From Pseudomonadaceae bacterium (GTDB taxonomy: Bacteria > Pseudomonadota > Gammaproteobacteria > Pseudomonadales > Halomonadaceae), in the NCBI GenBank assembly GCA_012727935.1, contig JAAYGA010000236.1, forward strand, positions 1 through 34,245: a stretch of 34,245 bases of DNA, given 5' to 3'. The notes beneath the pieces are model-generated. The model did not search any database, had not been told where the DNA came from, and saw only the letters and a program-made list of their open reading frames with translations. How positions within the stretch are numbered: position 1 is the first letter of the stretch; the number at the start of each line of letters is the position of its first letter. A program made the translations under genes and the position numbers. Of this stretch, positions 15,602 through 24,447 are shown one piece after another.

Positions 15602-18247
15602 TTAAGGGCGATCAGTATAGCCCTGTACTTCTTTTCCTAACAATTGTGGAATGGGCTGACCCACACCCCCCAAGCCTTTAAACACTACATTTAGGAAGAA
15701 TCCATAATCTCGCTTTCTTGATTCAAAGTGTTCTGGTTGGCCTTTTTGAAAAGCAGGTGAAGTGTCTAGGTTATCAACCCAATCACGGTACACCAACTGC
15801 AACTGCCAACAGCAAGAGTTGTATTCTAAACCCGTTAAGCTGTCTAGTTTTTCAGATCGTTTTAAATCTTGCCCGTGCTTGGCAAAAACGCGCCAGCGTG
15901 CATTAAGTGAATAGATAACCGAGGCATAAACCTGCTCTTCTGCCTGCTCTAAATAAGACCATTTTTTTAATTCTTCTTTATCGGGCGATGGCCCTTTAAA
16001 ATCTAAATCTTGGTAGTTAGACCTGTAACTGTGGCCTAAACTTAACTGGCTGTTAGCAAGGCCAGTGTAAGTAAAATAGCTATTGGTGCTTTCTGTTTTA
16101 TTAAAATGGTCATCCCACATAAGGTTAGCGTTTAGCTTTAAATTTGAAGTTAAGGCTAGGCTGGTTTCTAAGGCAAGATTTGAAGTTCGACGCACGTCTT
16201 TATAAGGGCGTTCGGCTCTTGGCAGTGCGTCTGAACGTATTTTTTGCCCCTGTGCATTCACAGCATCAGGGTGTAAATAGCTGTCATCTAAGCGCCTATC
16301 TTCTAAATAAATAGCTTTTGCAAGCCCCACACTGCCCAATTCTTGGCCACTGGTTTGGCTAATTAAACGCTGCTTTAAGCCCAAGGTAACCCTTTTTAAA
16401 TCACCAACCCTGTCTAAGCCTAAGGTGCGTTCAGCACGAAACAGCTGGGCGGCATCGTCATCGGTAAAGCTGCCATCAAAAAAATCAGGAATTTGATACT
16501 GCTCCACAAAAGGCACGTAAGCAAAAAACAGCCTTGGCTCTAAGGTTTGCAGCAGGTCTTTACCTAACAACTGGGCATCCCGTTCAAAATATAAACCTGT
16601 GTCTAGGCTAAACACCGGCACTAGGGCTGAAGGCTCTAGTTCAACGCCATTACGCATAGCAGGCGTTAGGTTGGCAGTGTCTTCTGCCCAATAAGGGCTT
16701 AGGTGATATTGGCTAAATTTCAACTTGGTTTCTGGGCGTACATAAGCCCAAGGCCAGCGCCATTCCGCACGTAAACTGGGTTCTAAGTGAAGGCGCAAAG
16801 CATTAGGCACACCCCAAGAGGTGAAATAATACTCATCGCTAGTATTGGGTTTTAAAGCAAGGTTAGTCACTTGGTGGCCGGTATAGCTAACCCCTGTGGC
16901 CGTTTCATAGTTTTTGTCAAACAGGCCATTAAACTGGGTTAAGTCAATTAACAAGGCAGCCTGAACATGCTTGCCCCACGCCGTTGTTTTGCGTATTTCT
17001 AACTGTGGCAGGCGATAATATTCGCTAGTCTTAGCTTGGCGGCCTTGGCGTAAATCAAATAGTTGGTAAGTCTCAGCAGGACTAGTCTGGTAAACATCGA
17101 GCTTCTGATAACCTTGAAAATTCAAGGTGGTTTGCCAGCCATTTTGGTGGTAATTAAATTTTAACTGCTGCAATAATTCAGTGTCTGCGGTTGCGAAGCT
17201 GTTACTGCCTAAGTTTTCTAAATACTGGTTATCACTCACTTGAGAGAAGTTTAGCTGGTAATTAAACTGCGTATTTAAACTGCCTTGGTGGTTGGCTGAA
17301 AAGTGCCAGCGGTCGTCGTCATCATAAGCAGAATCGTTATTCAGCCGCGCATAATAAAGATCGCCTGAATTTTCAGGCGTTAAATAACGCACTTGTCCAC
17401 CCAACATAAACCCACGTTTACTTATTTGGCGCGGGAAAAAAGTAGCATCAAGGTTGGGTGCAATATTCCAGTAAAAAGGCTGTTGGTAATCTAACCCCTT
17501 ACTTTTTGACCAAGACAAGGTGGGCGACAATAAACCCGTGTGGCGGCGCTCATCAATTGGGAAGCGAAACCAAGGCCAATAAAAAACTGGCACGTCTAAT
17601 ATTTCCATACGCACATTAAATGCATCACCAAAACCTGTGTCGCGGTTTAAATTAAGCCGCCCAGCCACCAAACGCCATGCTTTGTCGTCTGGGCTGCAGC
17701 TGGTTATTGAACTGTCGCGCAACACCACCACACCATCGGAACGCTGTTCTAAATGCCAAGCACTGCCGCGTAATCTTTGTTCGTGCAACACATAATGTGC
17801 TTCACTGATTTGCAAATGCTGTTCGGCTAGCTGATATTCACCTTTGGCACCGCGTAATAACAAGCCTTCTTGGCGCAGGCTTAAGTTTCCTGTTAGTTGT
17901 GTATGATTACGTGCAGCATTTATTTGTGCTTTATCTGCTGTTAAATAAAGCGGCCCTTTTCGTAAACGCACACCGCCTTGCATTAGCAGGCCACCACTTG
18001 CTGAATAGCTAATTTGGGCAGCATCGGCAAACAACCTTGCTTGCTCTGGCGTTAGGTTAGCTTCAGGTAAATCCAGTTCAGGGGCTAGGTAATAGCCACG
18101 ACAAACTTCCCCTTTGAGTAATTCAGCATAAACTTGCCAATCTAACAACTCAGGCGCAAGGGCTTTGGGTGGCGCGGCTTGCACAACCAAGGCTGCCAGC
18201 ATTAAGGCGCTAGCTTTTAAGCTGTTTTTAAAAAGCATAAACTTCAA
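15602..18247 (-). CDS. lptD: LPS-assembly protein LptD
   Basis: Outer-membrane beta barrel that, with the LptE plug, inserts LPS in the outer leaflet. The 881-residue protein (counting from TTG) has a signal peptide (about residues 1-24), an N-terminal OstA/LptA-like jellyroll (about 85-230) and a C-terminal 26-strand barrel. The disulfide cysteines are present: Cys49 (GEVCRG), one in ITSCSPD, and the adjacent pair in YNSCCWQ. The start is unclear: TTG at 18247 or ATG at 18238. The only good ribosome-binding site, GGAGG (18270-18266), is separated from both by a 13-bp tandem duplication. It heads the lptD-surA-pdxA-rsmA-apaH operon. Confidence 0.97.
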   Translation of the reverse strand: MKFMLFKNSLKASALMLAALVVQAAPPKALAPELLDWQVYAELLKGEVCRGYYLAPELDLPEANLTPEQARLFADAAQISYSASGGLLMQGGVRLRKGPLYLTADKAQINAARNHTQLTGNLSLRQEGLLLRGAKGEYQLAEQHLQISEAHYVLHEQRLRGSAWHLEQRSDGVVVLRDSSITSCSPDDKAWRLVAGRLNLNRDTGFGDAFNVRMEILDVPVFYWPWFRFPIDERRHTGLLSPTLSWSKSKGLDYQQPFYWNIAPNLDATFFPRQISKRGFMLGGQVRYLTPENSGDLYYARLNNDSAYDDDDRWHFSANHQGSLNTQFNYQLNFSQVSDNQYLENLGSNSFATADTELLQQLKFNYHQNGWQTTLNFQGYQKLDVYQTSPAETYQLFDLRQGRQAKTSEYYRLPQLEIRKTTAWGKHVQAALLIDLTQFNGLFDKNYETATGVSYTGHQVTNLALKPNTSDEYYFTSWGVPNALRLHLEPSLRAEWRWPWAYVRPETKLKFSQYHLSPYWAEDTANLTPAMRNGVELEPSALVPVFSLDTGLYFERDAQLLGKDLLQTLEPRLFFAYVPFVEQYQIPDFFDGSFTDDDAAQLFRAERTLGLDRVGDLKRVTLGLKQRLISQTSGQELGSVGLAKAIYLEDRRLDDSYLHPDAVNAQGQKIRSDALPRAERPYKDVRRTSNLALETSLALTSNLKLNANLMWDDHFNKTESTNSYFTYTGLANSQLSLGHSYRSNYQDLDFKGPSPDKEELKKWSYLEQAEEQVYASVIYSLNARWRVFAKHGQDLKRSEKLDSLTGLEYNSCCWQLQLVYRDWVDNLDTSPAFQKGQPEHFESRKRDYGFFLNVVFKGLGGVGQPIPQLLGKEVQGYTDRP

Positions 18248-18265
18248 GCACTAGTTTCAAGCACT
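18240..18265. repeat. 13-bp tandem duplication in the lptD ribosome-binding region
   Basis: On the minus strand AGTGCTTGAAACT (18265-18253) is followed by AGTGCTTGAAGTT (18252-18240), 11 of 13 identical. It lies exactly between GGAGG (18270-18266) and the start codon; with one copy removed the TTG start would be 5 bases from GGAGG. Confidence 0.75.
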
Positions 18266-18309
18266 CCTCCCAAAACAAGGTTGCTAGCCTGCTAAAGTCT
18301 GAAAAATTG

Positions 18310-18329
18310 AGTATTATAGCGATAATACT
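18310..18329. promoter_or_regulatory. 20-bp palindrome over the lptD -10 box, probable operator
   Basis: AGTATTAT (18310-18317) and ATAATACT (18322-18329) are perfect inverted arms around AGCG. The minus strand contains a consensus TATAAT (18318-18313), suited to lptD and about 65 bases upstream of it; the -35 region is poor, as at regulated promoters. The plus strand faces amgK. A dimeric regulator site for both genes is plausible but inferred. Confidence 0.5.
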
Positions 18330-18381
18330 GGCTATAACCACGATTAAAACCACCACAAACATCTACCAGACACAGATAAAA

Positions 18382-19461
18382 ATGGATCGTTCCGAACGCA
18401 TTAACACTTGGCTAAAACCTTGGCTAACAACCCCGACTAGCCAATTAACTAACGTTGCTGGTGATGCTAGCTTTCGTAGCTATTACCGCATTACTGCGCC
18501 ACAAAGTAGCACAGGCAGCAGCTTAATTCTGATGGATGCACCACCAGACAAAGAAAATTCACACAGTTTCATTAGCCTTGCAAAAGCTTGGCACCAGCGG
18601 GGCATCAAGGTTCCTAATGTTTTAGCCTATGATTTAACGCTGGGTGTGGCACTGCTTGAAGATTTTGGTGATACGCAACTAATGCAACGCATTCAGGCAC
18701 AACCCACCGAAGCCGACGCTATTTATCGCCAAGCATTAGAGCAGCTTATTGGCCTTCAGCAGCTGCCAAGCAACCTAAGCAGCCAACACCCCCTGCCCCA
18801 CTATTGCGCGGCATTACTAGCACAAGAACTGGCCTTGTTCGATGATTGGCTAATTACTGGCCTGCTTAAACTTGCACCAGCAACACTACCAGCCAGTTGG
18901 CCTAGGTTTAAACAGCAGCTAATTACCAGTGCCTTAGAACAGCCTCAAGTTACTGTACACCGTGATTACCATTCACGTAATTTAATGGTTTTAACCGCCG
19001 ATTCTTTAGCGACTCAACAACTGGGCATTATTGACTTTCAAGACGCTGTTTATGGCCCCTGCACCTACGATGCCGTTTCACTAATTCGTGATTGTTATAT
19101 TAATTGGCCAGCAGCAACACAACAGGCTTGGCTGGCTTATTTTCACCAGCTTTATTGCCAACAAGCAGCAACAGCAAACCTTGAAGCGCCAGTTAGCCTA
19201 GAAGAATTTCAACGCTGGTTTGATTGGATGGGAATGCAGCGGCATATAAAAGTTGCGGGAATCTTTGCTCGCCTTTGGCTACGCGATAATAAAGCCGGTT
19301 ATTTACAAGACATTCCCTTAACCTTGCAGCATTTATTACAAGCCACTCAACACTACCCTGAACTGGCCGATATAAACGACTGGCTAGCCAAGGTGGTTAT
19401 TCCTGCTTTTAATGTGTTTTTACAGCAACGCCAGCAGGGTGAAGAAAATGGTGATTACTAA
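18382..19461 (+). CDS. amgK: Anomeric N-acetylmuramate/N-acetylglucosamine kinase AmgK
   Basis: Aminoglycoside-phosphotransferase-fold kinase that phosphorylates MurNAc at C1, the first step of the Pseudomonas-type cell-wall recycling bypass. From the ATG at 18382 it has 359 residues. ASFRSYYRI near residue 30 is the nucleotide loop, LILMDAPPDKE holds the family signature, VHRDYHSRNLMVL carries the catalytic Asp and Asn, and GIIDFQDAVYGP the metal-binding Asp. An in-frame TTG at 18307 would add 25 unrelated residues and is rejected. It overlaps murU by 14 bases, which makes the AmgK-MurU pathway pairing firm. It is divergent from lptD, as in Pseudomonas. Confidence 0.93.
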   Translation: MDRSERINTWLKPWLTTPTSQLTNVAGDASFRSYYRITAPQSSTGSSLILMDAPPDKENSHSFISLAKAWHQRGIKVPNVLAYDLTLGVALLEDFGDTQLMQRIQAQPTEADAIYRQALEQLIGLQQLPSNLSSQHPLPHYCAALLAQELALFDDWLITGLLKLAPATLPASWPRFKQQLITSALEQPQVTVHRDYHSRNLMVLTADSLATQQLGIIDFQDAVYGPCTYDAVSLIRDCYINWPAATQQAWLAYFHQLYCQQAATANLEAPVSLEEFQRWFDWMGMQRHIKVAGIFARLWLRDNKAGYLQDIPLTLQHLLQATQHYPELADINDWLAKVVIPAFNVFLQQRQQGEENGDY

Positions 19462-20176
19462 AGCCATGATTTTTGCTGCGGGGGAAGGAAGGCGTATGCA
19501 ACCGCTCACCTTACACACGCCTAAGCCCTTGCTTGAAGTGGCTGGTAAACCGCTTATCTTTTGGCACCTAGAGCGCCTAGCCGCACAAGGCATTCAACAG
19601 GTTATTATTAATGTGAGTTATCTAGGCCAACAAATTATGGACGCAGTGAAAGATGGCGCAGCTTGGGGCTTAGAAATCAGTTATTCTGTTGAAAGCACAC
19701 CTTTAGAAACTGGCGGCGGCTTATTGCAAGCAAAACACCAGTTAGGTGAAAGCCCTTTTTTGTTAATTAATGGCGATGTTTGGTGCAGTGAATTACCACA
19801 ATTACCACCGGCTGATAAAAATGAGCTTTTATTTATGCTGTTGGTAGACAACCCTTTGCACCACCCAAGCGGCGACTTTTATTTTGCAGACAATTCAGGG
19901 CAGCTAGCCAACCAGCCTTGCGCTAAGATGACTAGAAAAACCTTTGCTGGCATAAGCCGCATTAACCCAGCAATGCTTGCAGATTCATGGTTAGAAGCGG
20001 CTTATGGCCAAGTTTATCAATCAGGCGAAGCATTTATTTTATCGCCTCTTTTGCGCTTAATGATTGATAAGCACAAGGCAAAAGCCACTGTTTTTAAAGG
20101 CTGCTGGGTTGATGTTGGAACACCGCAACGCCTTGCCGATTTAAACGCCAGTTTGTTGCCCTCATCATTTAATTAA
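19448..20176 (+). CDS. murU: N-acetylmuramate alpha-1-phosphate uridylyltransferase MurU
   Basis: Converts MurNAc-1-phosphate to UDP-MurNAc, letting recycled wall sugar re-enter peptidoglycan synthesis without passing MurA, the fosfomycin target. The 242-residue protein is a nucleotidyltransferase: AMIFAAGEGRRMQPLT with the GxGxRM-PLT loop, KPLLEVAGKPLI, LLINGDVWCSE (metal Asp) and a C-terminal WVDVGTPQRLADLN. The ATG at 19448 has GGGTGAAG just upstream, inside the end of amgK; a longer frame from 19412 is not supported. Close general relatives are glucose-1-phosphate thymidylyltransferases; the amgK context decides the call. Confidence 0.94.
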   Translation: MVITKAMIFAAGEGRRMQPLTLHTPKPLLEVAGKPLIFWHLERLAAQGIQQVIINVSYLGQQIMDAVKDGAAWGLEISYSVESTPLETGGGLLQAKHQLGESPFLLINGDVWCSELPQLPPADKNELLFMLLVDNPLHHPSGDFYFADNSGQLANQPCAKMTRKTFAGISRINPAMLADSWLEAAYGQVYQSGEAFILSPLLRLMIDKHKAKATVFKGCWVDVGTPQRLADLNASLLPSSFN

Positions 20177-20188
20177 GGAATAGCAAGC

Positions 20189-21028
20189 ATGAAGTGGATA
20201 AAGCTAAAGTTACCTCATTTTGCCGGTAAGGTGGTTGGCTTGGTGCTTGGCTTTTTGCTGGGTAATTGGCCGGGGGCTGCTTTGGGTATTATTCTAGGCC
20301 ATAGCTTTGACTTTCATCGCAATTCAATTTTTACACTGGCTAGTCTGTTTTTACGTAAAATTTCTTTACCCAAACCCAGCGAACGCCTTTACCGTGAAGT
20401 GTTATTTCTTTGCCTAGGTTATGTAGCCAAACAAGACGGGCATGTTTCGCCACAAAAAATTGCTGCCGCTGAAGCCTTGTTTAAACGTATGGGCTTAAAC
20501 ACCACCCAACGCGAAGCAGCCATTGCACAGTTTAACCAAGGCAAGCTGGCCACCGACCAAATAGAACCCAAGTTAGAAGAATTGCGTAAGCGTTTTGCTA
20601 ATAAAAAATTACGCCGTTTAGAATTTGTAGAACAGCTATTAAACATTGCTTATGCTGGTGGGGCAGCCAGCGACAGCCAACTGCAACTCTTAGCTTCTTT
20701 TTTGCCTTTGTTAAACGTAAGCCCAGCTGAATTTGAAGGTTTACACCAGCGCATTCGTATGCAAAAAGGCTATCAAACCAACCAGTCTTACCAGCAAAAT
20801 AAAACGCCCAGTGCGCCGGTTATCTTGCAGGCTTACCAAACACTAGGTTTAAGAGGCACCGCCAGCCCAGAAGAAATTAAACTAAGTTACCGTAAGCTTA
20901 TGAGCCTGCACCACCCAGATAAACTTATGGCACAGGGTTTAACAGACCGAGCTTTAGATAAAGGCAAAGAAAAAGCACAAGAAATTCAACATGCTTATAG
21001 TGTGCTAAAAAAGGCACGGGGGCTTTAA
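20189..21028 (+). CDS. djlA: Membrane-anchored DnaJ-like co-chaperone DjlA
   Basis: Type III J-domain protein that stimulates DnaK at the inner membrane. Of its 279 residues, about 10-40 form a Gly-rich transmembrane segment (VVGLVLGFLLGNWPGAALGIILG). A TerB-like helical domain follows (about 65-185, with LGYVAKQDGHVSPQKIAAAE). The C-terminal J domain (about 210-279) has YQTLGLRGTASPEEIKLSYR and the HPD motif in LHHPDKL. AAGGA lies about 10 bases before the ATG. It lies 12 bases after murU and is convergent with the DUF3530 gene, 15 bases apart. Confidence 0.93.
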   Translation: MKWIKLKLPHFAGKVVGLVLGFLLGNWPGAALGIILGHSFDFHRNSIFTLASLFLRKISLPKPSERLYREVLFLCLGYVAKQDGHVSPQKIAAAEALFKRMGLNTTQREAAIAQFNQGKLATDQIEPKLEELRKRFANKKLRRLEFVEQLLNIAYAGGAASDSQLQLLASFLPLLNVSPAEFEGLHQRIRMQKGYQTNQSYQQNKTPSAPVILQAYQTLGLRGTASPEEIKLSYRKLMSLHHPDKLMAQGLTDRALDKGKEKAQEIQHAYSVLKKARGL

Positions 21029-21043
21029 AGCCTGCGCCCTAAA

Positions 21044-22042
21044 CTAAAGCCCACGCAACCAACCTTCAACCCTTTGGGTTAACCAACGGTTATCGGTGCC
21101 GTCTCCGGTGCTAACCGGCACTTTAATCGCCATTTGGGTGGCTAGGCTGTTGCCTGCCCTTAAATAAGCGGCCTTACGTTCTGCAGCCCAATGGGTTTGC
21201 AAAGAGTTTTGCCCAGCATAAATGTCTAAAATGGGGTGTTTGCCTAACTTTTTAATTAGCTCACTAAAGCTAGCCGAATCTGCGCCAGCCGGTGTTTCAA
21301 CATAAAGCAAAATTAAAGGTGAGTTTTTAGACAAGTTGCCTGCCTCTAACCAAGATTGCAGCCAATAAACACTTTCACCTTGCAAAATAAGCACCTGCTT
21401 GCCCTTGTTGCCTAGGTGTTGCAAGGCTGCTTTAACACGCACTTCAATTAAAGCTCGGTGTTCATTTAAAGCAAGGCTTGGGTCGGCAACTTCTTTTTTT
21501 ACTTCTTCTTCGTCTGTTTCATCACCACTTAAAAACGCTAAATCTGCACTAGCTTCGGTTTTTTTAGGCGGTGTTTCAGCCGCTTTTTTAAGGCTTGTAT
21601 AAGACAATAAAGGGCCAACACCCAAGGTTCTTGCTGCCACGCCGGTATTGTTATAAATAGGCAAGGCAATGGCTAGGGTAGTCCAGCCATATTCAGGCAA
21701 TACCTGCCTTAAGGGCGCTATTCCTAAGGGCCAGTTAGGGTGTTCTCTGTCGCCGGGCAGCATTAATACCTGCCCTTTAGCCTTGGCACTTAGCGCGTTT
21801 ATTTGTAAAGCTAAAAAGGTTTTCTCTTCCGCCAAGGGTAAGTTCACTATTTGTTTGGCAGGTAATTCAGCAACCAGTGCGCTAAGCATTTCACGCATAG
21901 GGTCTGGATTAGTGCGTTCTTGCTTAACCTCTTGTTCTTCTTCATCATCAAAACCAAAAGTGGGTTCAGCAGCAAATATTTGGCTGGAAAATAATAAAAA
22001 AACAACGAGGCTTAATAACTTTTTTATTTGGAACTTGTTCAC
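21044..22042 (-). CDS. DUF3530 family exported protein
   Basis: Function unknown. The 332-residue protein starts at a GTG (22042) with AGGAAG about 8 bases upstream and has a Sec signal (MNKFQIKKLLSLVVFLLFSSQIFA), so it is exported. The DUF3530 signature is clear: QVLMLPGDREHPNWPLGIAPLRQVLPEYGWTTLA-like sequence at about 95-130. The family resembles alpha/beta hydrolases; VLILQGESVYW is the place of the nucleophile elbow, but GESVY is not a full GxSxG, so activity is uncertain. Two acidic clusters (DDEEEQE near 32, DETDEEE near 176) and a Lys/Ala-rich insert interrupt the fold. It stands alone, between convergent djlA and divergent rpe. Confidence 0.8.
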   Translation of the reverse strand: MNKFQIKKLLSLVVFLLFSSQIFAAEPTFGFDDEEEQEVKQERTNPDPMREMLSALVAELPAKQIVNLPLAEEKTFLALQINALSAKAKGQVLMLPGDREHPNWPLGIAPLRQVLPEYGWTTLAIALPIYNNTGVAARTLGVGPLLSYTSLKKAAETPPKKTEASADLAFLSGDETDEEEVKKEVADPSLALNEHRALIEVRVKAALQHLGNKGKQVLILQGESVYWLQSWLEAGNLSKNSPLILLYVETPAGADSASFSELIKKLGKHPILDIYAGQNSLQTHWAAERKAAYLRAGNSLATQMAIKVPVSTGDGTDNRWLTQRVEGWLRGL

Positions 22043-22100
22043 TTAGACACTTCCTTAAATTTAGCTTGCTTGAGTATAAACACCCAGCCTGATACAACCA

Positions 22101-22125
22101 AGCTTTGTAAAGATGTAACAAAGCT
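22101..22125. repeat. Inverted repeat upstream of rpe
   Basis: AGCTTTGT (22101-22108) and ACAAAGCT (22118-22125) are perfect 8-base arms around 9 bases, in the 200-base gap between the DUF3530 gene and rpe. No T-tract follows on either strand, so it is not an intrinsic terminator; an operator or a leader hairpin is possible. Confidence 0.5.
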
Positions 22126-22166
22126 GCATAACAAGGCTTAATACCTTAAAATAAACCCAGTTTTTC

Positions 22167-22206
22167 TTAACACCTAACTCTTAACACCTAACATAACGCC
22201 TAACAC
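22167..22206. repeat. Three tandem copies of a TTAACACCTAAC unit upstream of rpe
   Basis: TTAACACCTAACTC (22167-22180), TTAACACCTAACA (22181-22193) and TAACGCCTAACAC (22194-22206) form a degenerate array with a 13-14 base period, ending 36 bases before the rpe ATG. The rest of the gap (22043-22242) holds the inverted repeat at 22101 and no recognised gene; a weak TTGAGT-N17-TACAAC promoter match begins near 22070. Confidence 0.8.
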
Positions 22207-22242
22207 TTGCTTAGTTTAATAATTGCTACGGATAAACCTGCT

Positions 22243-22941
22243 ATGCCTGATAAAAAACCTGATTTTATTATTGCCCCTTCCATTCTTTCTGCTAACTTTG
22301 CCTGCCTAGGTGAGGAAGTCGATAAGGTATTAGCCGCCGGTGCAGATTGGATTCACTTTGATGTGATGGACAATCATTATGTTCCCAACCTAACCATTGG
22401 CCCTATGGTGTGTAAAGCCTTGCGTAATCATGGTGTTACAGCGCCCATTGATGTGCATTTAATGGTTAAGCCGGTAGATCGTATGATTGGCGACTTTATT
22501 GAAGCCGGTGCAACTAGCATTACTTTTCACCCAGAAGCCTCTGAACACATTGACCGTAGCTTACAAATGATTCGTGATGGCGGCTGTAAGGCAGGCTTAG
22601 TATTTAACCCTGCCACGCCATTAAGTTTGATGGACTATGTTATGGACCGTTTAGACCTAGTGTTATTAATGAGCGTTAACCCAGGGTTTGGTGGGCAGAA
22701 GTTTATTCCGCAAACCCTTCAAAAACTGCGTGAAGCCCGAGCGCGTATTCTGGCTAGCGATCATCCCATTCGCCTAGAAGTGGACGGCGGCGTGGGCGTG
22801 GGCAATATTGCTGAAATTGCAGCCGCAGGTGCCGATGCTTTTGTGGCCGGTTCAGCTATTTTTGGCGCGGCCAAAGCAGACGATCCCAACCGTTACGATT
22901 CCGTTATTAAAGCATTAAGAGAACAACTGAAAGGAATTTAA
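22243..22941 (+). CDS. rpe: Ribulose-phosphate 3-epimerase
   Basis: Interconverts ribulose-5-phosphate and xylulose-5-phosphate in the pentose phosphate pathway. The 232-residue TIM barrel shows [11 protein letters not shown] at the N-terminus, metal/catalytic [50 protein letters not shown] and LEVDGGV with the second catalytic Asp, then AGSAIFG for phosphate binding. The start is the ATG at 22243; an in-frame TTG at 22207 lies at the edge of the tandem repeat and would add residues foreign to the family. Two bases separate its stop from trpE, so the two form an operon. In Pseudomonas gph lies between them. Confidence 0.97.
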   Translation: MPDKKPDFIIAPSILSANFACLGEEVDKVLAAGADWIHFDVMDNHYVPNLTIGPMVCKALRNHGVTAPIDVHLMVKPVDRMIGDFIEAGATSITFHPEASEHIDRSLQMIRDGGCKAGLVFNPATPLSLMDYVMDRLDLVLLMSVNPGFGGQKFIPQTLQKLREARARILASDHPIRLEVDGGVGVGNIAEIAAAGADAFVAGSAIFGAAKADDPNRYDSVIKALREQLKGI

Positions 22942-22943
22942 GC

Positions 22944-24440
22944 ATGACCCCCGAACAATTTATTGCACTGGGTGCCGAAGGCTTTAACCGTATTCCGGTA
23001 AGCCGTGAAGTGCTTGCCGACCTAGACACACCCCTTTCAACCTACATGAAGCTTGCACAGCAGCCCTACAGTTATTTACTTGAGTCGGTACAAGGCGGTG
23101 AAAAGTGGGGGCGTTATTCCATTATTGGCCTACCTTCCAACGAACGCCTTGAAGTGCATGGCCATGATTTTAAGCTGTTTCGTAATGACAAACTAATTAG
23201 CAGCGAAAAAGTCGCCGACCCTTTGGCAACCATTGAAGCGTTTCAAGCACAATACAAAGTTGCACCCCTGCCAGACTTGCCCCGTTTTACCGGCGGCTTG
23301 GTGGGTTATTTTGGGCATGACACCATTCGCTACATAGAGCCTAGCCTAAACAACCCTGAAGCAGCAGCACGCATGGCCGACCCTTTAAAAGTGCCTGATA
23401 TTTTGCTGATGGTTTCTGAAGATGTGGTGGTGTTCGATAATTTATCGGGCAAATTATTATTAATTACCCACGCCAACCCAGCCGAAGAAAACGCCTTAGA
23501 AAAAGCCCAACAAAAGCTTGAGCTATTAGAAATTAAACTGCGTACAGCCACTTTAAACACCACCAGCCCTGGCACTGGCCGTGAAGCAATTCAAGAAAGT
23601 GATTTTAAATCAGGCTTTACTGAAACGGCTTTTAAAGCAGCGGTAGATAAAATTAAAGGCTACATTCATGCAGGCGACATTATGCAGTGCGTGGTTTCTC
23701 AGCGCATGAGCCTGCCGTTTAAAGCCCAATCGTTAGAGCTGTACCGTGCGCTGCGGGTTTTAAATCCTTCGCCGTATATGTTTCATTTGCACCTAGATTC
23801 TTTTCAGGTGGTGGGTTCTTCACCTGAAATTTTAGCCCGCTTAGAAGATGGCGAAGTGACCGTGCGCCCCATTGCTGGCACGCGTAAACGGGGCGTAACG
23901 CCTGAAGAAGACTTGGCTTTGGAAAAAGAATTATTAGCCGACCCCAAAGAATTAGCTGAGCATTTAATGCTGATTGATTTAGGCCGTAACGACGTGGGCC
24001 GCATTGCCAAAACTGGCAGTGTGGAAGTAACGGCTAGCATGGCGATTGAACGCTATTCGCACGTTATGCACATAGTGTCTAATGTAATAGGCAAGCTGCG
24101 CCCTGAACTCACGGCAATTGATGTATTAAGGGCCACCTTCCCAGCCGGTACTTTATCGGGTGCGCCTAAAATTCGTGCTTTGGAAATTTTGGATGAACTT
24201 GAACCCGTTAAACGCGGCATTTATGGCGGTGCGGTGGGCTATTTAAGCTGGTATGGCAATATGGATACTTCCATTGCTATACGCACCGCCGTTATTAAAG
24301 ACGGTCAACTGCACATTCAAGCCGGTGCAGGCGTTGTGGCCGATTCTGTGCCACAAATGGAATGGGAAGAAACCTTAAACAAAGGCCGAGCCATATTTAG
24401 AGCCGTGGCGATGGCAGAAAAAGGCTTAGATAATATTTAA
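22944..24440 (+). CDS. trpE: Anthranilate synthase component I TrpE
   Basis: Makes anthranilate from chorismate with the TrpG glutaminase subunit, the first step of tryptophan synthesis. At 498 residues it is full length. The N-terminal domain carries the feedback-site motif [18 protein letters not shown] (45-62). The chorismate-binding domain shows [54 protein letters not shown], and [30 protein letters not shown] precedes the start, overlapping the end of rpe. No trpG follows; the next gene is convergent tamB, 7 bases away. No Trp-codon-rich leader peptide was found upstream of rpe-trpE. Confidence 0.98.
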   Translation: MTPEQFIALGAEGFNRIPVSREVLADLDTPLSTYMKLAQQPYSYLLESVQGGEKWGRYSIIGLPSNERLEVHGHDFKLFRNDKLISSEKVADPLATIEAFQAQYKVAPLPDLPRFTGGLVGYFGHDTIRYIEPSLNNPEAAARMADPLKVPDILLMVSEDVVVFDNLSGKLLLITHANPAEENALEKAQQKLELLEIKLRTATLNTTSPGTGREAIQESDFKSGFTETAFKAAVDKIKGYIHAGDIMQCVVSQRMSLPFKAQSLELYRALRVLNPSPYMFHLHLDSFQVVGSSPEILARLEDGEVTVRPIAGTRKRGVTPEEDLALEKELLADPKELAEHLMLIDLGRNDVGRIAKTGSVEVTASMAIERYSHVMHIVSNVIGKLRPELTAIDVLRATFPAGTLSGAPKIRALEILDELEPVKRGIYGGAVGYLSWYGNMDTSIAIRTAVIKDGQLHIQAGAGVVADSVPQMEWEETLNKGRAIFRAVAMAEKGLDNI

Positions 24441-24447
24441 ATCAACT

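Noticed and set aside
22043..22242. Tryptophan attenuator upstream of rpe-trpE
   Set aside because: No short frame with tandem Trp codons and no hairpin followed by a T-tract on the plus strand.
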